From: Terrabacter terrigena
GTDB lineage: Bacteria > Actinomycetota > Actinomycetes > Actinomycetales > Dermatophilaceae
Length of the DNA stretch: 64,000 nt
Assembly (NCBI RefSeq): GCF_042676085.1
Contig: NZ_JBHTKH010000005.1
Span: 186,001 to 250,000 of the forward strand
Reading direction: 5' to 3'
Positions 7,098-15,216 of this stretch are shown one piece after another. The translations under genes were made by a program, and so were the position numbers. The first letter of the stretch is position 1. Each line of letters opens with the position of its first letter. The notes under the pieces are model-generated. The model was given only the letters and a program-made list of their open reading frames with translations, was not told the origin of the DNA and did not search any database.

Positions 7098-8086
7098 CAG
7101 CGCTCCCCTGCCCGGCCGAGGAGCGCGTTGGCCCACAGCCGCGAGTACCTGCGGCCGTCGACGCCGAGGGCGACGTCAACGCGTACCGGGGCCTCCCCGT
7201 GCGGGTCGTGCGTGATGGCCCCGCTCCAGTCCCGGCGGTCGACGATGGTCCGGCCGCGCGACCAGTGGCCGGCGAGCTCGACCCGGATGGGCAGCACCTG
7301 CGTGCGCAGCGCGTCGCGGTCGATGACGGCACAGACGGCCCCGGCGTCGCCGATCGTCGCGTCCTGGCCGCCGAGCCGCTCGCGCTGGAAGTCCATGAGG
7401 CGCCCGCCCAGCTCTGCCGGTCCGCGGCCGCCGACAGCGACGAGCTCGGCCGCCTCGTCGCGCCCGATGACAGGCTCGTAGAAGACGTCGAGGCCGTACA
7501 TGGTGACGCGGATACCGAGGTCGGCTGCCGCGTCGAGCGTGATGGCTGCGGCCTCCGGGTCGTGGAAGACGTTGAACTCGGCAGAGGCCGTGGCGTTTCC
7601 GACGTTGGCGGCACCGCCCATGAAGACGATCTCGGCGATGCCGGACGCCACGTCGGGGTGGGTGCGCAGCAGCAGCGCGATGTTGGTCAGCGGCGCCAGG
7701 GGCACCAGGGTGACCGGGCGTCCGGCCTCGGCGGCCTCACGGCACACGTCCCTGAGCAGCTCGACCGCGTGCCGCGGGTCGGGCACGAGCGACGAGGTCG
7801 GCCAGCCGAGGTCGCCCATGCCGTCCTCGCCGTGGACGTGGCGCGCGTGCAGGGGCGGCTCGAGCAACGGCCGCTCGGCACCCCGGGCCACGGGGACATC
7901 GTCGCGGCCGGCGGTCTCGAGCACCTTGAGCGTGTTGCGCACGACGTCGTCGACGGGGGCGTTGCCACCGACGCACGACACCGCGCGGAGTTCGAGCGCG
8001 GGATGGAGCGCCGCGAGCAGCAGCGCGCAGGCGTCGTCGACACCGGTGTCGACGTCGAGCACGACAGGAGTGGGTTCGGTCGTCAC
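7097..8086 (-). CDS. Inosine-uridine preferring nucleoside hydrolase family protein
   Basis: Hydrolyses the N-glycosidic bond of (ribo)nucleosides. The Ca2+-binding N-terminal motif LDVDTGVDDACALLLAA (about residues 9-25) is intact, as are the GN region (CVGGNAPVDD), the LVPLAPLTNIALLLR stretch, IVFMGGAA and the C-terminal Asp of GDAGAVCAVID. The GTG start at 8086 has no Shine-Dalgarno but lies six bases after TACGTT, suggesting a leaderless mRNA. First gene of an operon with rbsK. Base specificity cannot be told. Confidence 0.9.
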   Translation of the reverse strand: MTTEPTPVVLDVDTGVDDACALLLAALHPALELRAVSCVGGNAPVDDVVRNTLKVLETAGRDDVPVARGAERPLLEPPLHARHVHGEDGMGDLGWPTSSLVPDPRHAVELLRDVCREAAEAGRPVTLVPLAPLTNIALLLRTHPDVASGIAEIVFMGGAANVGNATASAEFNVFHDPEAAAITLDAAADLGIRVTMYGLDVFYEPVIGRDEAAELVAVGGRGPAELGGRLMDFQRERLGGQDATIGDAGAVCAVIDRDALRTQVLPIRVELAGHWSRGRTIVDRRDWSGAITHDPHGEAPVRVDVALGVDGRRYSRLWANALLGRAGER

Positions 8087-8092
8087 AGCGGC

Positions 8093-8098
8093 AACGTA
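8093..8098 (-). promoter_or_regulatory. -10 element of the nucleoside hydrolase-rbsK operon (leaderless)
   Basis: TACGTT on the minus strand, six bases before the GTG start and with no ribosome site. No good -35 is visible. Confidence 0.5.
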
Positions 8099-8189
8099 CC
8101 GGGTGTCGCGGTCGGGTGTGACGGCGCCGGCACGACCGGCCGTGCGAGCTCGCCGACCACGGCCCGAGGGCGGACGAGGCATCGCGGGA

Positions 8190-8195
8190 TAGGCT
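8190..8195 (+). promoter_or_regulatory. -10 element of the GH3 lipoprotein gene (leaderless)
   Basis: TAGGCT followed by six bases and the ATG at 8202. This spacing favours the second of two adjacent ATG codons (8199 and 8202) as the true start. Confidence 0.5.
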
Positions 8196-8201
8196 CGCAT
8201 G

Positions 8202-9515
8202 ATGCGCCCGAGCCCCAGCCGTCGCCGCCTGCCGACGACCCTCCGGTGGCTCGCCGTGGTCGCCGCCGTCGTGGCCGTGGGTACCGCCTGCTCGTCCACT
8301 CCGACCCCCGGCAGCACCGCGGGCGGGTCCACGTCGACGTCTCCCGGAAGCCCGTCCACGGCCACGTCGACGACGACCACCAGCACCACCACGACCACCA
8401 CGACGCCGACCCGGACACCGACCCGGACGCCGACTCCCAAGCAGACCCAGGGCGGCTCCACCTCCTGCGCTCCACGCATCGTGGCCCGCATGGGCCCGGA
8501 CGAGCGCGCCGGCCAGCTGCTCATGGTCGGCCTCGACGCGGGGGCACGTCGCACGAGCCTCGACGCCCTGGTCACAGAGCGCCACCTCGGCGGAGTGATC
8601 CTGCTCGGCGGCTGGTTCGACGGCGCCGACCGGGTGCGCGCGGCGACCCGGCACCTGGCCGGCCTCGCGTCCGACCGGGCCACGGCCGGCCTGGGCCTGC
8701 TCCTCGCTGCCGACCAGGAGGGCGGGCAGGTCCAGCAGCTGCGCGGAGACGGCTTCACCCGTATGCCGTCGGCTCGCGTCCAGAACCAGGGCTCGCCCGG
8801 CGAGCTCACCGCCGACGCGACCCGCTGGGCGAACCAGCTGCGCGCCGCCGGCATCAACGTCAACCTGGCACCGGTCGCCGACACCGTGCCGACGTCCATC
8901 GGCCGCGCGAACGGACCCATCGGCCAGCACGACCGGCAGTTCTCGAGCAACCCCGACCGGGTCTCGCGCATGGTCGGCGCCTTCATCGCGGGCATGCGCG
9001 CCGGCGGCGTCGCCTCGACGGTCAAGCACTTCCCCGGCATCGGCCGCATCACCGGCAACACCGACTTCACCGCCAGCGGCATCACCGACCGCACGACCAC
9101 GGTCGACGACCCGTTCCTCGAGCCGTTCCGCACGGGCATCCAGGACGGCGTCGAGCTCGTCATGGTCGGTTCGGCCATCTACAGCCGCATCGACCCCGGC
9201 ACGAACGCCACCTTCTCCAAGGCGATCGTCACCGACCTGCTGCGCGACCGGCTCTCCTACGACGGCGTCGTCATCACCGACGACGTCGGCGCGGCCAAGG
9301 CCCTCGCCGCCGTGCCAGTGGCCCAGCGCGCGACCCGCTTCATCCAGGCCGGCGGCGACATCACGCTGACCGCGCGCCCCTCGACGGTCCCCGCGATGCA
9401 CGACGCCCTCACGCGCAAGATGGCCACCGACCCCGCGTTCGCCAAGCTCGTCGAGGCGGCGACCATCCGGGTCGTCGACCTCAAGCTGCGCCGGGGCCTC
9501 GCCAACTGCGGCTGA
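8202..9515 (+). CDS. Secreted lipoprotein glycoside hydrolase family 3 (NagZ/LpqI-like beta-N-acetylhexosaminidase)
   Basis: 437 residues. A basic N-region and hydrophobic core end in a lipobox with C30 (VGTAC). A Thr/Ser/Pro-rich linker (about 31-85) is followed by a GH3 catalytic domain. NagZ-type motifs are AADQEGGQVQQL (about 170), NVNLAPVADT, STVKHFPGIGR (about 272) and VVITDDVG with the nucleophile Asp (about 358). The Asp-His general-acid dyad that follows KHFPGHG in NagZ is not obvious; the loop reads GNTDFTASGITD. It probably trims peptidoglycan-derived GlcNAc at the cell surface, as shown for mycobacterial LpqI. Monocistronic, and convergent with the tsaD operon. Confidence 0.82.
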   Translation: MRPSPSRRRLPTTLRWLAVVAAVVAVGTACSSTPTPGSTAGGSTSTSPGSPSTATSTTTTSTTTTTTTPTRTPTRTPTPKQTQGGSTSCAPRIVARMGPDERAGQLLMVGLDAGARRTSLDALVTERHLGGVILLGGWFDGADRVRAATRHLAGLASDRATAGLGLLLAADQEGGQVQQLRGDGFTRMPSARVQNQGSPGELTADATRWANQLRAAGINVNLAPVADTVPTSIGRANGPIGQHDRQFSSNPDRVSRMVGAFIAGMRAGGVASTVKHFPGIGRITGNTDFTASGITDRTTTVDDPFLEPFRTGIQDGVELVMVGSAIYSRIDPGTNATFSKAIVTDLLRDRLSYDGVVITDDVGAAKALAAVPVAQRATRFIQAGGDITLTARPSTVPAMHDALTRKMATDPAFAKLVEAATIRVVDLKLRRGLANCG

Positions 9516-9521
9516 GCACGC

Positions 9522-9596
9522 ACCGACCGACCGCCACGAGCACCCGCACTCCCGCACGAGACGCCGCCGTATGCCGTCTCGTGGCGGTCCGTCGGT
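9522..9596. terminator. Bidirectional terminator between the GH3 gene and tsaD
   Basis: Arms 9522-9540 and 9578-9596 match at 18 of 19 positions. An alternative inner stem (CACGAGACG with CGTCTCGTG) lies within the loop. It sits between convergent genes in a 198-base gap that otherwise shows no ORF. Confidence 0.65.
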
Positions 9597-9713
9597 CGCC
9601 ACGAGGGGCGCGGAGGAGGGTGCGCGAGCGGCATCGGCATACGGCCGGCTGACGCTCCACGCCGAGAGGGTGCCAGCGCGCCCGACGACCCACGCCCAGC
9701 GGGCGGGGAGGCG

Positions 9714-10760
9714 CTACGCCTGGACGAGAGTGACGGGCATCGAGGAGTCGGTCGGCAGCCCGAGGTCGCTCGGCTCGCGGCCCTTCGACACCATCTGCGC
9801 CCCGAGCGCGGCGACCATCGCACCGTTGTCGGTGCACAGCCCGGGACGCGGCACACGCAGCGTCACGCCGGCCTTGGCGCAGCGTTCCTCGGCCAGGGCG
9901 CGCAGGCGCGAGTTGGCCGCGACGCCGCCGCCGATGAGGAGGTGGTCGACGTCGTGCTCCCTGCACGCGAGGAGCGCCTTGCGCGTCAGCACGTCGACGA
10001 CGGCCTCCTGGAAGCTGGCGGCGACGTCGGCGACGGGCACGGGCTCGCCGGCCCGGTGGCGCGTCTCGACCCACCGGGCGACCGCGGTCTTGAGCCCCGA
10101 GAACGAGAAGTCGAAGCGGTGCCGCTCCATGTCGCGGCCGCTCGTGAGGCCGCGCGGGAAGTCGATGGCGATCCGGTTGCCTTCTCGCGCAGCCCGGTCG
10201 ACGTGCGGCCCACCGGGGAAAGGTAGTCCGAGCACCCGGGCGACCTTGTCGAACGCCTCACCGGCAGCGTCGTCCATCGTCGAGCCGAGCGAGCGCACGT
10301 CGTTGGTCACGTCGGGCACGAGCAGCAGCGACGAGTGCCCACCGGAGACGAGCATCGCCATGGTCGGCTCGGGCAGCGGGCCGTGCTCGACGATGTCGAC
10401 GGCGACGTGCGAGGCGAGGTGGTTGACGCCGTAGATGGGCTTGCCGAGGGCCAGCGCGAGCGCCTTGGCGGACGCGACGCCCACGAGCAGCGCACCGGCG
10501 AGGCCGGGACCCGAGGTCACCGAGATGGCGTCGAGGTCGCGCAGCTGCACGCCGGCCTCGCGGCAGGCGCGCTCGATGGTCGGCACCATGGCCTCGAGGT
10601 GGGCCCGGCTCGCGACCTCCGGCACGACGCCGCCGAAGCGGGCGTGCTCGTCGACGCTGCTGGCCACGGTGTCGACGAGGAGCGTCTGGCCGCGCACGAT
10701 GCCGACCCCGGTCTCGTCGCAGGACGTCTCGATGCCGAGGACCAGGGGCTCGTCGGTCAT
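9714..10760 (-). CDS. tsaD: tRNA N6-adenosine threonylcarbamoyltransferase TsaD
   Basis: Transfers the threonylcarbamoyl group to A37 of ANN-decoding tRNAs (t6A). 348 residues of the Kae1/YgjD ASKHA fold: LGIETSCDETGVGIV, the metal-binding region VVPEVASRAHLEAMVP, VTSGPGLAGALLVGV, NHLASHVAVD, LVSGGHSSLLLV, FSFSGLKTAV and the C-terminal GGGVAANSRLR and LCTDNGAMVA. Last gene of the tsaB-rimI-tsaD run; its ATG overlaps the rimI stop (ATGA). TsaE, TsaB and TsaD are all encoded here, and only TsaC is missing from the window. Confidence 0.97.
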   Translation of the reverse strand: MTDEPLVLGIETSCDETGVGIVRGQTLLVDTVASSVDEHARFGGVVPEVASRAHLEAMVPTIERACREAGVQLRDLDAISVTSGPGLAGALLVGVASAKALALALGKPIYGVNHLASHVAVDIVEHGPLPEPTMAMLVSGGHSSLLLVPDVTNDVRSLGSTMDDAAGEAFDKVARVLGLPFPGGPHVDRAAREGNRIAIDFPRGLTSGRDMERHRFDFSFSGLKTAVARWVETRHRAGEPVPVADVAASFQEAVVDVLTRKALLACREHDVDHLLIGGGVAANSRLRALAEERCAKAGVTLRVPRPGLCTDNGAMVAALGAQMVSKGREPSDLGLPTDSSMPVTLVQA

Positions 10761-11296
10761 GCGTCTCCCTTCGGGACGAGGAGACGCATGACGAGCGCGT
10801 CGACGTCTCCCGGCTGGTAGTAGCGGCGACGGACGGAGATGACCTCGAAGCCGGCCCCGTCGTAGAGCCGGCGCGCGGCGGCGTTGTCGGCGCGCACCTC
10901 GAGCAGCACGGCTTCGACGCCACGGGCGACGGCACGTCGGACGAGCTCGTCGAGCAGCAGGCGGCCGGTGCCCCGGCCCTGGCCGCCCGGTGCGGTCGCG
11001 ACCGTCATGACGTCGGCCACGTCACCCGAGACGTCGAGGCCGGCATACCCGGCGATGCTCCCGTCGGGAGCCACCGCGACGACGTAGTCGCGCCGTGCGC
11101 GGCCGGCGAGCTCGCTCCACCACGTCGCCTCGGACCACGCGTCGTCGGCGAAGAGGTCCTGCTCGAGCTCCGCGAGACGGGCGAGGTCGGTCCACTCGAG
11201 ATCGCGCAGGCTCAGGCCAGGCGGCGGGGCGTTGCCGCCGGAGTCGCTGGACCGGTCGCTGCTCGGGGCCGTCGGGTCTGTCGTCACCACGGTCAT
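10757..11296 (-). CDS. rimI: Ribosomal-protein-alanine N-acetyltransferase RimI
   Basis: GNAT acetyltransferase of 179 residues, predicted to acetylate protein N-termini (ribosomal S18 in E. coli). The acetyl-CoA pyrophosphate loop is GQGRGTGRLLLDEL at about residues 108-121, followed by LEVRADNAAARRLYDGAGF. An N-terminal Thr/Ser/Pro tail of about 35 residues precedes the domain. ATGA overlaps with both tsaB upstream and tsaD downstream imply a translationally coupled operon. The close link to tsaB/tsaD is conserved across actinobacteria. Confidence 0.9.
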   Translation of the reverse strand: MTVVTTDPTAPSSDRSSDSGGNAPPPGLSLRDLEWTDLARLAELEQDLFADDAWSEATWWSELAGRARRDYVVAVAPDGSIAGYAGLDVSGDVADVMTVATAPGGQGRGTGRLLLDELVRRAVARGVEAVLLEVRADNAAARRLYDGAGFEVISVRRRYYQPGDVDALVMRLLVPKGDA

Positions 11297-12009
11297 CCGA
11301 GCGTCGACTTCTTCGACGGTGGTGCTGGTGCGGCGTCGGGACGGCGCAGGTAGAGCGGCTCGAGACCGTCGAACCCGTGGCCGCGGTCGACCCACTGCAG
11401 ACCGTTCGGCGCGGCTTCGGCGCCCGCCTGCGTCAGACGGCGCACGGCGAGGTCGGCGAGCGCTCCCCCGCTGACGTCGAGCGGCCCGGTGCCGTGGGGC
11501 AGGGCCTCCGCGTAGAGGGAGGGTCCGCGGCCCGCGCACGGCAGGGCCCGCAGCTCGGGCGGCAGGTCTTCCGCGCGCGCGACCACGGGCTCGGTGGTGC
11601 GGACGGCGCCGCGGTCACCGAGGGCGTACGCGGCGGCATACACCTCCTTGCGGCGGGCGTCGGTGGCCACCAGCAGGTCGCCGCGATGCCCGCCGGCCCA
11701 CGCCTGGTGGGCGAGGGCGTCGAGGCTGGTGATGCCGCGCACGGGAAGGCCCAGCGCGAAGGCGAAGGTGCGGCCCGTGACGATGCCGACGCGCAGCCCG
11801 GTGAACGGCCCGGGACCGATGCCGACCACGACGTCGGTCACGTCCTCGGTGGCGGCGCCGACGGACGCGAGGGCGGCCTGGATGCCCGGCGCGAGGTGCT
11901 CGGCGTGCGCCCGCGCGTCGAGGGTCGTCTCCTCGGCGACCACCGACGAGCCGTCGTGCAGTCCGACGGTGATGGCCGTCGTGGACGTGTCGATCGCGAG
12001 CAGGAGCAC
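11293..12009 (-). CDS. tsaB: tRNA threonylcarbamoyladenosine biosynthesis protein TsaB
   Basis: Non-catalytic ASKHA-fold partner of TsaD in t6A synthesis, 238 residues. LLAIDTSTTAITVGLHDG opens the fold, and VVGIGPGPFTGLRVGIVTGRTFAFALGLPVRGITSLDALAHQ is typical of the family (shown here in pieces around residues 70-110). The GTG start at 12009 has no ribosome site but lies seven bases after TAGCCT, so an internal leaderless promoter between tsaE and tsaB is likely. Followed by rimI with a four-base overlap. Confidence 0.95.
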   Translation of the reverse strand: MLLLAIDTSTTAITVGLHDGSSVVAEETTLDARAHAEHLAPGIQAALASVGAATEDVTDVVVGIGPGPFTGLRVGIVTGRTFAFALGLPVRGITSLDALAHQAWAGGHRGDLLVATDARRKEVYAAAYALGDRGAVRTTEPVVARAEDLPPELRALPCAGRGPSLYAEALPHGTGPLDVSGGALADLAVRRLTQAGAEAAPNGLQWVDRGHGFDGLEPLYLRRPDAAPAPPSKKSTLG

Positions 12010-12016
12010 GACGGTC

Positions 12017-12022
12017 AGGCTA
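12017..12022 (-). promoter_or_regulatory. -10 element of tsaB (internal, leaderless)
   Basis: TAGCCT on the minus strand, seven bases before the GTG start of tsaB, in the 58-base tsaE-tsaB gap. Confidence 0.5.
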
Positions 12023-12067
12023 TCCGAGCCGCGCTGCAGCGGCGGACGGCGCCGCCGTGACGGTGGG

Positions 12068-12550
12068 TCAGGAAGCGGGGGCGACCTCGTCGAGGACGGC
12101 GTGCCACCGGGAGCCGACCCCGGTCAGCTCGACCGTTCGCTCGTCGTCACCGGTGATGGTCAGCTCGAGTCGCGCGTCGCTGAGCTGTTCGGCCAGGCCG
12201 GCGCCCCACTCGACGACCGTGACGCTCGCGTCGAGGTCGGCGTCGAGGTCGAGGTCGTCGAGCTCCAGGGCGCTGCCCAGTCGGTAGGCGTCGACGTGGA
12301 CCAGCTCCGGACCACCGACGAGCGACGGGTGCACCCGGGCGATGACGAAGGTCGGCGACGTGATCGGTCCCCGCACGCCGAGCCCCTCGGCGATGGCCTG
12401 GGTCAGGGTGGTCTTGCCCGCGCCGAGGTCACCGGTGAGGACGAGCACGTCGCCGCCACGGAGCAGTGCCCCCAGCCGGCGCCCGAAGTCCTCGGTGTCG
12501 TCGAGGGAGGCCCAACGGACCTTCCGGCGCGCACTCGCTGGCCGGGCCAT
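12068..12550 (-). CDS. tsaE: tRNA threonylcarbamoyladenosine biosynthesis ATPase TsaE
   Basis: P-loop ATPase that drives turnover of the TsaB-TsaD complex, 160 residues. Walker A is LTGDLGAGKTTLTQAIAEGLG (about residues 38-58), switch-like SPTFVIARVH follows, then VHVDAYRLGS and the VVEWGAGLAE Trp-Gly motif. It begins five bases after the upstream hydrolase stop and precedes tsaB by 58 bases. An N-terminal extension of about 15 basic residues (ARPASARRKVR) is slightly longer than usual. Confidence 0.95.
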   Translation of the reverse strand: MARPASARRKVRWASLDDTEDFGRRLGALLRGGDVLVLTGDLGAGKTTLTQAIAEGLGVRGPITSPTFVIARVHPSLVGGPELVHVDAYRLGSALELDDLDLDADLDASVTVVEWGAGLAEQLSDARLELTITGDDERTVELTGVGSRWHAVLDEVAPAS

Positions 12551-12555
12551 GTCGC

Positions 12556-13899
12556 TCAGGCGCCCTTGGCGTCGGGCGTCTTCGGCCCGGCCGTCTTGGG
12601 GCCGTCCGTCTTGGGGCCGGCCGACTTGGCGTCGGCCGACTTGGTGCCGCGCGGCGCCTTGGTGCGCGCGATCCTGGTGCGACCGGTGCGCACGAGGTCG
12701 GCCGCCTCCTTCTCGAGCCGGCGCTGGCGGCGGTTCTTCGCCACGTCGGTGACGATGCGACGCACGCGGGGCTGCTTCGACACCTCGATCTGCTCGGCCC
12801 GGGCGCGGGTGGCCTGGTCGACGAGCTGGATGAGGTGGGCGTTCAGAAGGTCGGGGTGCTCGAGCATGATGACGTGGCCCGCGTCGTTGACGACGATGTG
12901 CTCGGCGCCGGGGATGCCCTCGACGATGAGCTCGCTGTGCGAGGGCGGGGTGAGGACGTCCTCGCGGCCGTTGAAGACGAGCACGACCGCCTTGGAGAAC
13001 TCGCCGAGGGCCGGCCGCTTGTCGAAGCCGTCGAACGTCTGCAGGTAGTCGTTGACGACGTCGAGCGGCGTGCCGAGCAGGATGTCGGCGGTGTAGCGCA
13101 CGACCGAGCGGGGCACCGGGGAGGCGAACGAGTTCTGCTCGACCATGAAGTGCTCCAGATCGCGGGCCGCGCGCCGCATCTTCGTGAACACCTCGGGGCG
13201 ACGCGCGAGAGAGCCGAGCACGCCCGGACCGAGTCGCTCGAGCATGAGCCGCCCGAGCGTGGCCACGCGGCCGCCGTTGGCAAGCATGAGCCCGCCCGGG
13301 CTGGTCGCCACGAAGGCCGCCCCGACGACGCGCTCGAGGATGAGCCCCGGGTCCTGCTCGCCGAGCGCGAGCATCGTCATGCCCCCCATCGAGTGCCCGA
13401 CCAGCACGAGGTCGCCCTCGGGCGCCGTCTGGGTGAGGACGGTGTGCAGGTCCTTGCCGATGCGGTCGATCGTGTAGCTGTCCTTCTCCCCCCGGGCCGA
13501 CTGGCCGTGGCCGCGCTGGTCCCACGAGACGACGCGGTAGCCCGCCTCCTTGAGGGCCCGCCGCTGGTAGACCCAGCAGCGCAGGCTCAGGCAGTAGCCG
13601 TGGCTCAGCACGACCGTGGGCAGCTCGTCGGCGCGGCCGTGGCGGGTCGAGCCCTTGGCGGCTCGAGCTGCCGCCTCGCGCGTCGGGAGGTCGATCTCGA
13701 CGTGGAGGGCCACGCCGTCGTCGGTGAGGACGACGTGCTCCTCGTCGGGCTGGATGTCGAGCAGCTCGGGGGTCTCGAGGGCGGCCATCGCGGCCCGGTG
13801 CTTGCCCGCGCGGTCGGCGGCGATGCCTGCGGCGACACCCGCGGCGACGCCGAGGGTCGCGGCGGCGATGCCGATGACCGGGTTGCGGCGGGGGCTCAT
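12556..13899 (-). CDS. Alpha/beta hydrolase with N-terminal membrane anchor
   Basis: 447-residue serine hydrolase of unknown substrate. Residues about 7-24 form an Ala/Gly-rich hydrophobic anchor. The fold follows with the oxyanion loop LSHGYCLS, the D-Q-R-G-H-G-Q-S strand (WDQRGHGQSARG), the nucleophile elbow VLVGHSMGGMT, an acidic residue in NGREDVLTPP and the catalytic His in VVNDAGHVIMLEHPD. The C-terminal 60 residues are basic and end in a low-complexity Lys-Ser-Ala-Gly-Pro repeat (AKSAGPKTDGPKTAGPKT). The ATG overlaps the alr stop (ATGA). The same gene order alr-hydrolase-tsaE occurs in other actinobacteria, to my recollection. Confidence 0.85.
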   Translation of the reverse strand: MSPRRNPVIGIAAATLGVAAGVAAGIAADRAGKHRAAMAALETPELLDIQPDEEHVVLTDDGVALHVEIDLPTREAAARAAKGSTRHGRADELPTVVLSHGYCLSLRCWVYQRRALKEAGYRVVSWDQRGHGQSARGEKDSYTIDRIGKDLHTVLTQTAPEGDLVLVGHSMGGMTMLALGEQDPGLILERVVGAAFVATSPGGLMLANGGRVATLGRLMLERLGPGVLGSLARRPEVFTKMRRAARDLEHFMVEQNSFASPVPRSVVRYTADILLGTPLDVVNDYLQTFDGFDKRPALGEFSKAVVLVFNGREDVLTPPSHSELIVEGIPGAEHIVVNDAGHVIMLEHPDLLNAHLIQLVDQATRARAEQIEVSKQPRVRRIVTDVAKNRRQRRLEKEAADLVRTGRTRIARTKAPRGTKSADAKSAGPKTDGPKTAGPKTPDAKGA

Positions 13900-15149
13900 G
13901 CGCGCCTCGCGCCGTCGGGGCCGTCCGGGCTGCTCGTGCCGGGGACGTCGCCGATGAACAGCCGGGGCACGCGCGCCCCCAGCCGGGTGACGATCTCGTA
14001 GCTGATGGTGTCGGTGGCGTCGGCCCACTCCTGCGCGGTGGGCTCGCCGGGTGCGCCGCCGAAGAGGGTCACGACGTCGCCCGCCTGCGCCCTCGACCCG
14101 GGGCCGAGGTCGACGACGAGCTGGTCCATGCAGACCCGACCAGCGATCGTCGTGCGGCGCCCCTCGACGAGCAGGGGCCCGACGTTCGTCGCGTTGCGCG
14201 GGATGCCGTCGGCGTAGCCCGCCGGGACGAGCCCGACGACGGTGTCGACGTCGGGCACGTAGGCGTGGCCGTAGCTGATGCCCTGGCCTGCGGGAAGCTC
14301 CTTGACGAGGGCGAGCCGGGCCCGCAGCGTCATGACCGGGCGCAGCCCGAAGTCGTCGTCGACCTGCGGCACCGGGGTGAGGCCGTACATGGCGATGCCG
14401 GGGCGCACGAGGTCGGCGTGGGCCGACGGGTGCACGAGGGTGGCCGCGGAGTTCGCGAGGTGGCGCACCTCGGGCCGGATGCCGGCCTGCTCGGCCTCAG
14501 CGACCGCCTCGAAGAACCGCTCCTGCTGGGCGAGCACGGTCGGGTGCTCGGGCGAGTCCGCGTGCGCGAAGTGGGTCCAGATGCCGACGACCTCGACCGT
14601 GCCCTCGGCCTCGAGGTGCCGGGCGCGGGCCACGAGGGTGCCCCAGTCGGCGCCGTAGGCACCGCCGCGCCCGAGGCCGGTGTCGACCTTGAGGTGTACA
14701 CGCGCCGTTCGCCCGACCTCGGCCGCTGCGGCGGCGATCTCGTCGAGCACCCACGGGGCCGACGCGGACAGGTCGATGTCGCGGGAGACGGCGCCCGCGA
14801 AGTCGGAGCCGGGGACGCTCAGCCACGTCAGCAGACGGGCGGTCAGCCCGGCATCGCGCAGCGCGAACGCCTCCGCGAACTGGGCTGTGCCGAGCCACGT
14901 CGCGCCGCCACGCAGCGCGGCGCGGGCCACCGGCAGCAGCCCGTGGCCGTAGGCGTCGGCCTTGACGACGGCCATGAAATCCGAGGCCGGGGCGAGCGCG
15001 CGGAGCGTCCGCACGTTCGCCTCGAGGGCCGTCAGGTCGATCTCGGCCCACACGGTGAGCCCGTGGGTGTCCGGCACGAGGGGCGCGGTGTCCGGCGCGG
15101 CTGTCGGCACGGCGGCGCGCTGCGCGCCGGCGGCGTCGATCTGGCTCAT
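13896..15149 (-). CDS. alr: Alanine racemase
   Basis: PLP enzyme producing D-alanine for peptidoglycan, 417 residues. The PLP-binding lysine is K63 in MAVVKADAYGHG, and the opposing catalytic tyrosine lies in GISYGHAYV. GLVPAGYADGIPR and VCMDQLVVDLG are further family signatures. About 30 extra residues precede WAEIDLTALEANV. The ATG has GAGACT six bases upstream and no clear ribosome site, so it may be leaderless. It lies between nnr and the hydrolase gene in the cell-wall/t6A operon. Confidence 0.95.
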   Translation of the reverse strand: MSQIDAAGAQRAAVPTAAPDTAPLVPDTHGLTVWAEIDLTALEANVRTLRALAPASDFMAVVKADAYGHGLLPVARAALRGGATWLGTAQFAEAFALRDAGLTARLLTWLSVPGSDFAGAVSRDIDLSASAPWVLDEIAAAAAEVGRTARVHLKVDTGLGRGGAYGADWGTLVARARHLEAEGTVEVVGIWTHFAHADSPEHPTVLAQQERFFEAVAEAEQAGIRPEVRHLANSAATLVHPSAHADLVRPGIAMYGLTPVPQVDDDFGLRPVMTLRARLALVKELPAGQGISYGHAYVPDVDTVVGLVPAGYADGIPRNATNVGPLLVEGRRTTIAGRVCMDQLVVDLGPGSRAQAGDVVTLFGGAPGEPTAQEWADATDTISYEIVTRLGARVPRLFIGDVPGTSSPDGPDGARRA

Positions 15150-15216
15150 TGGTGCAGTCTCGCAGTTCGTGGAGTGGGTCGCTGAACAGGGCTGGGCGCG
15201 CCGAGGGGCCGACGGC

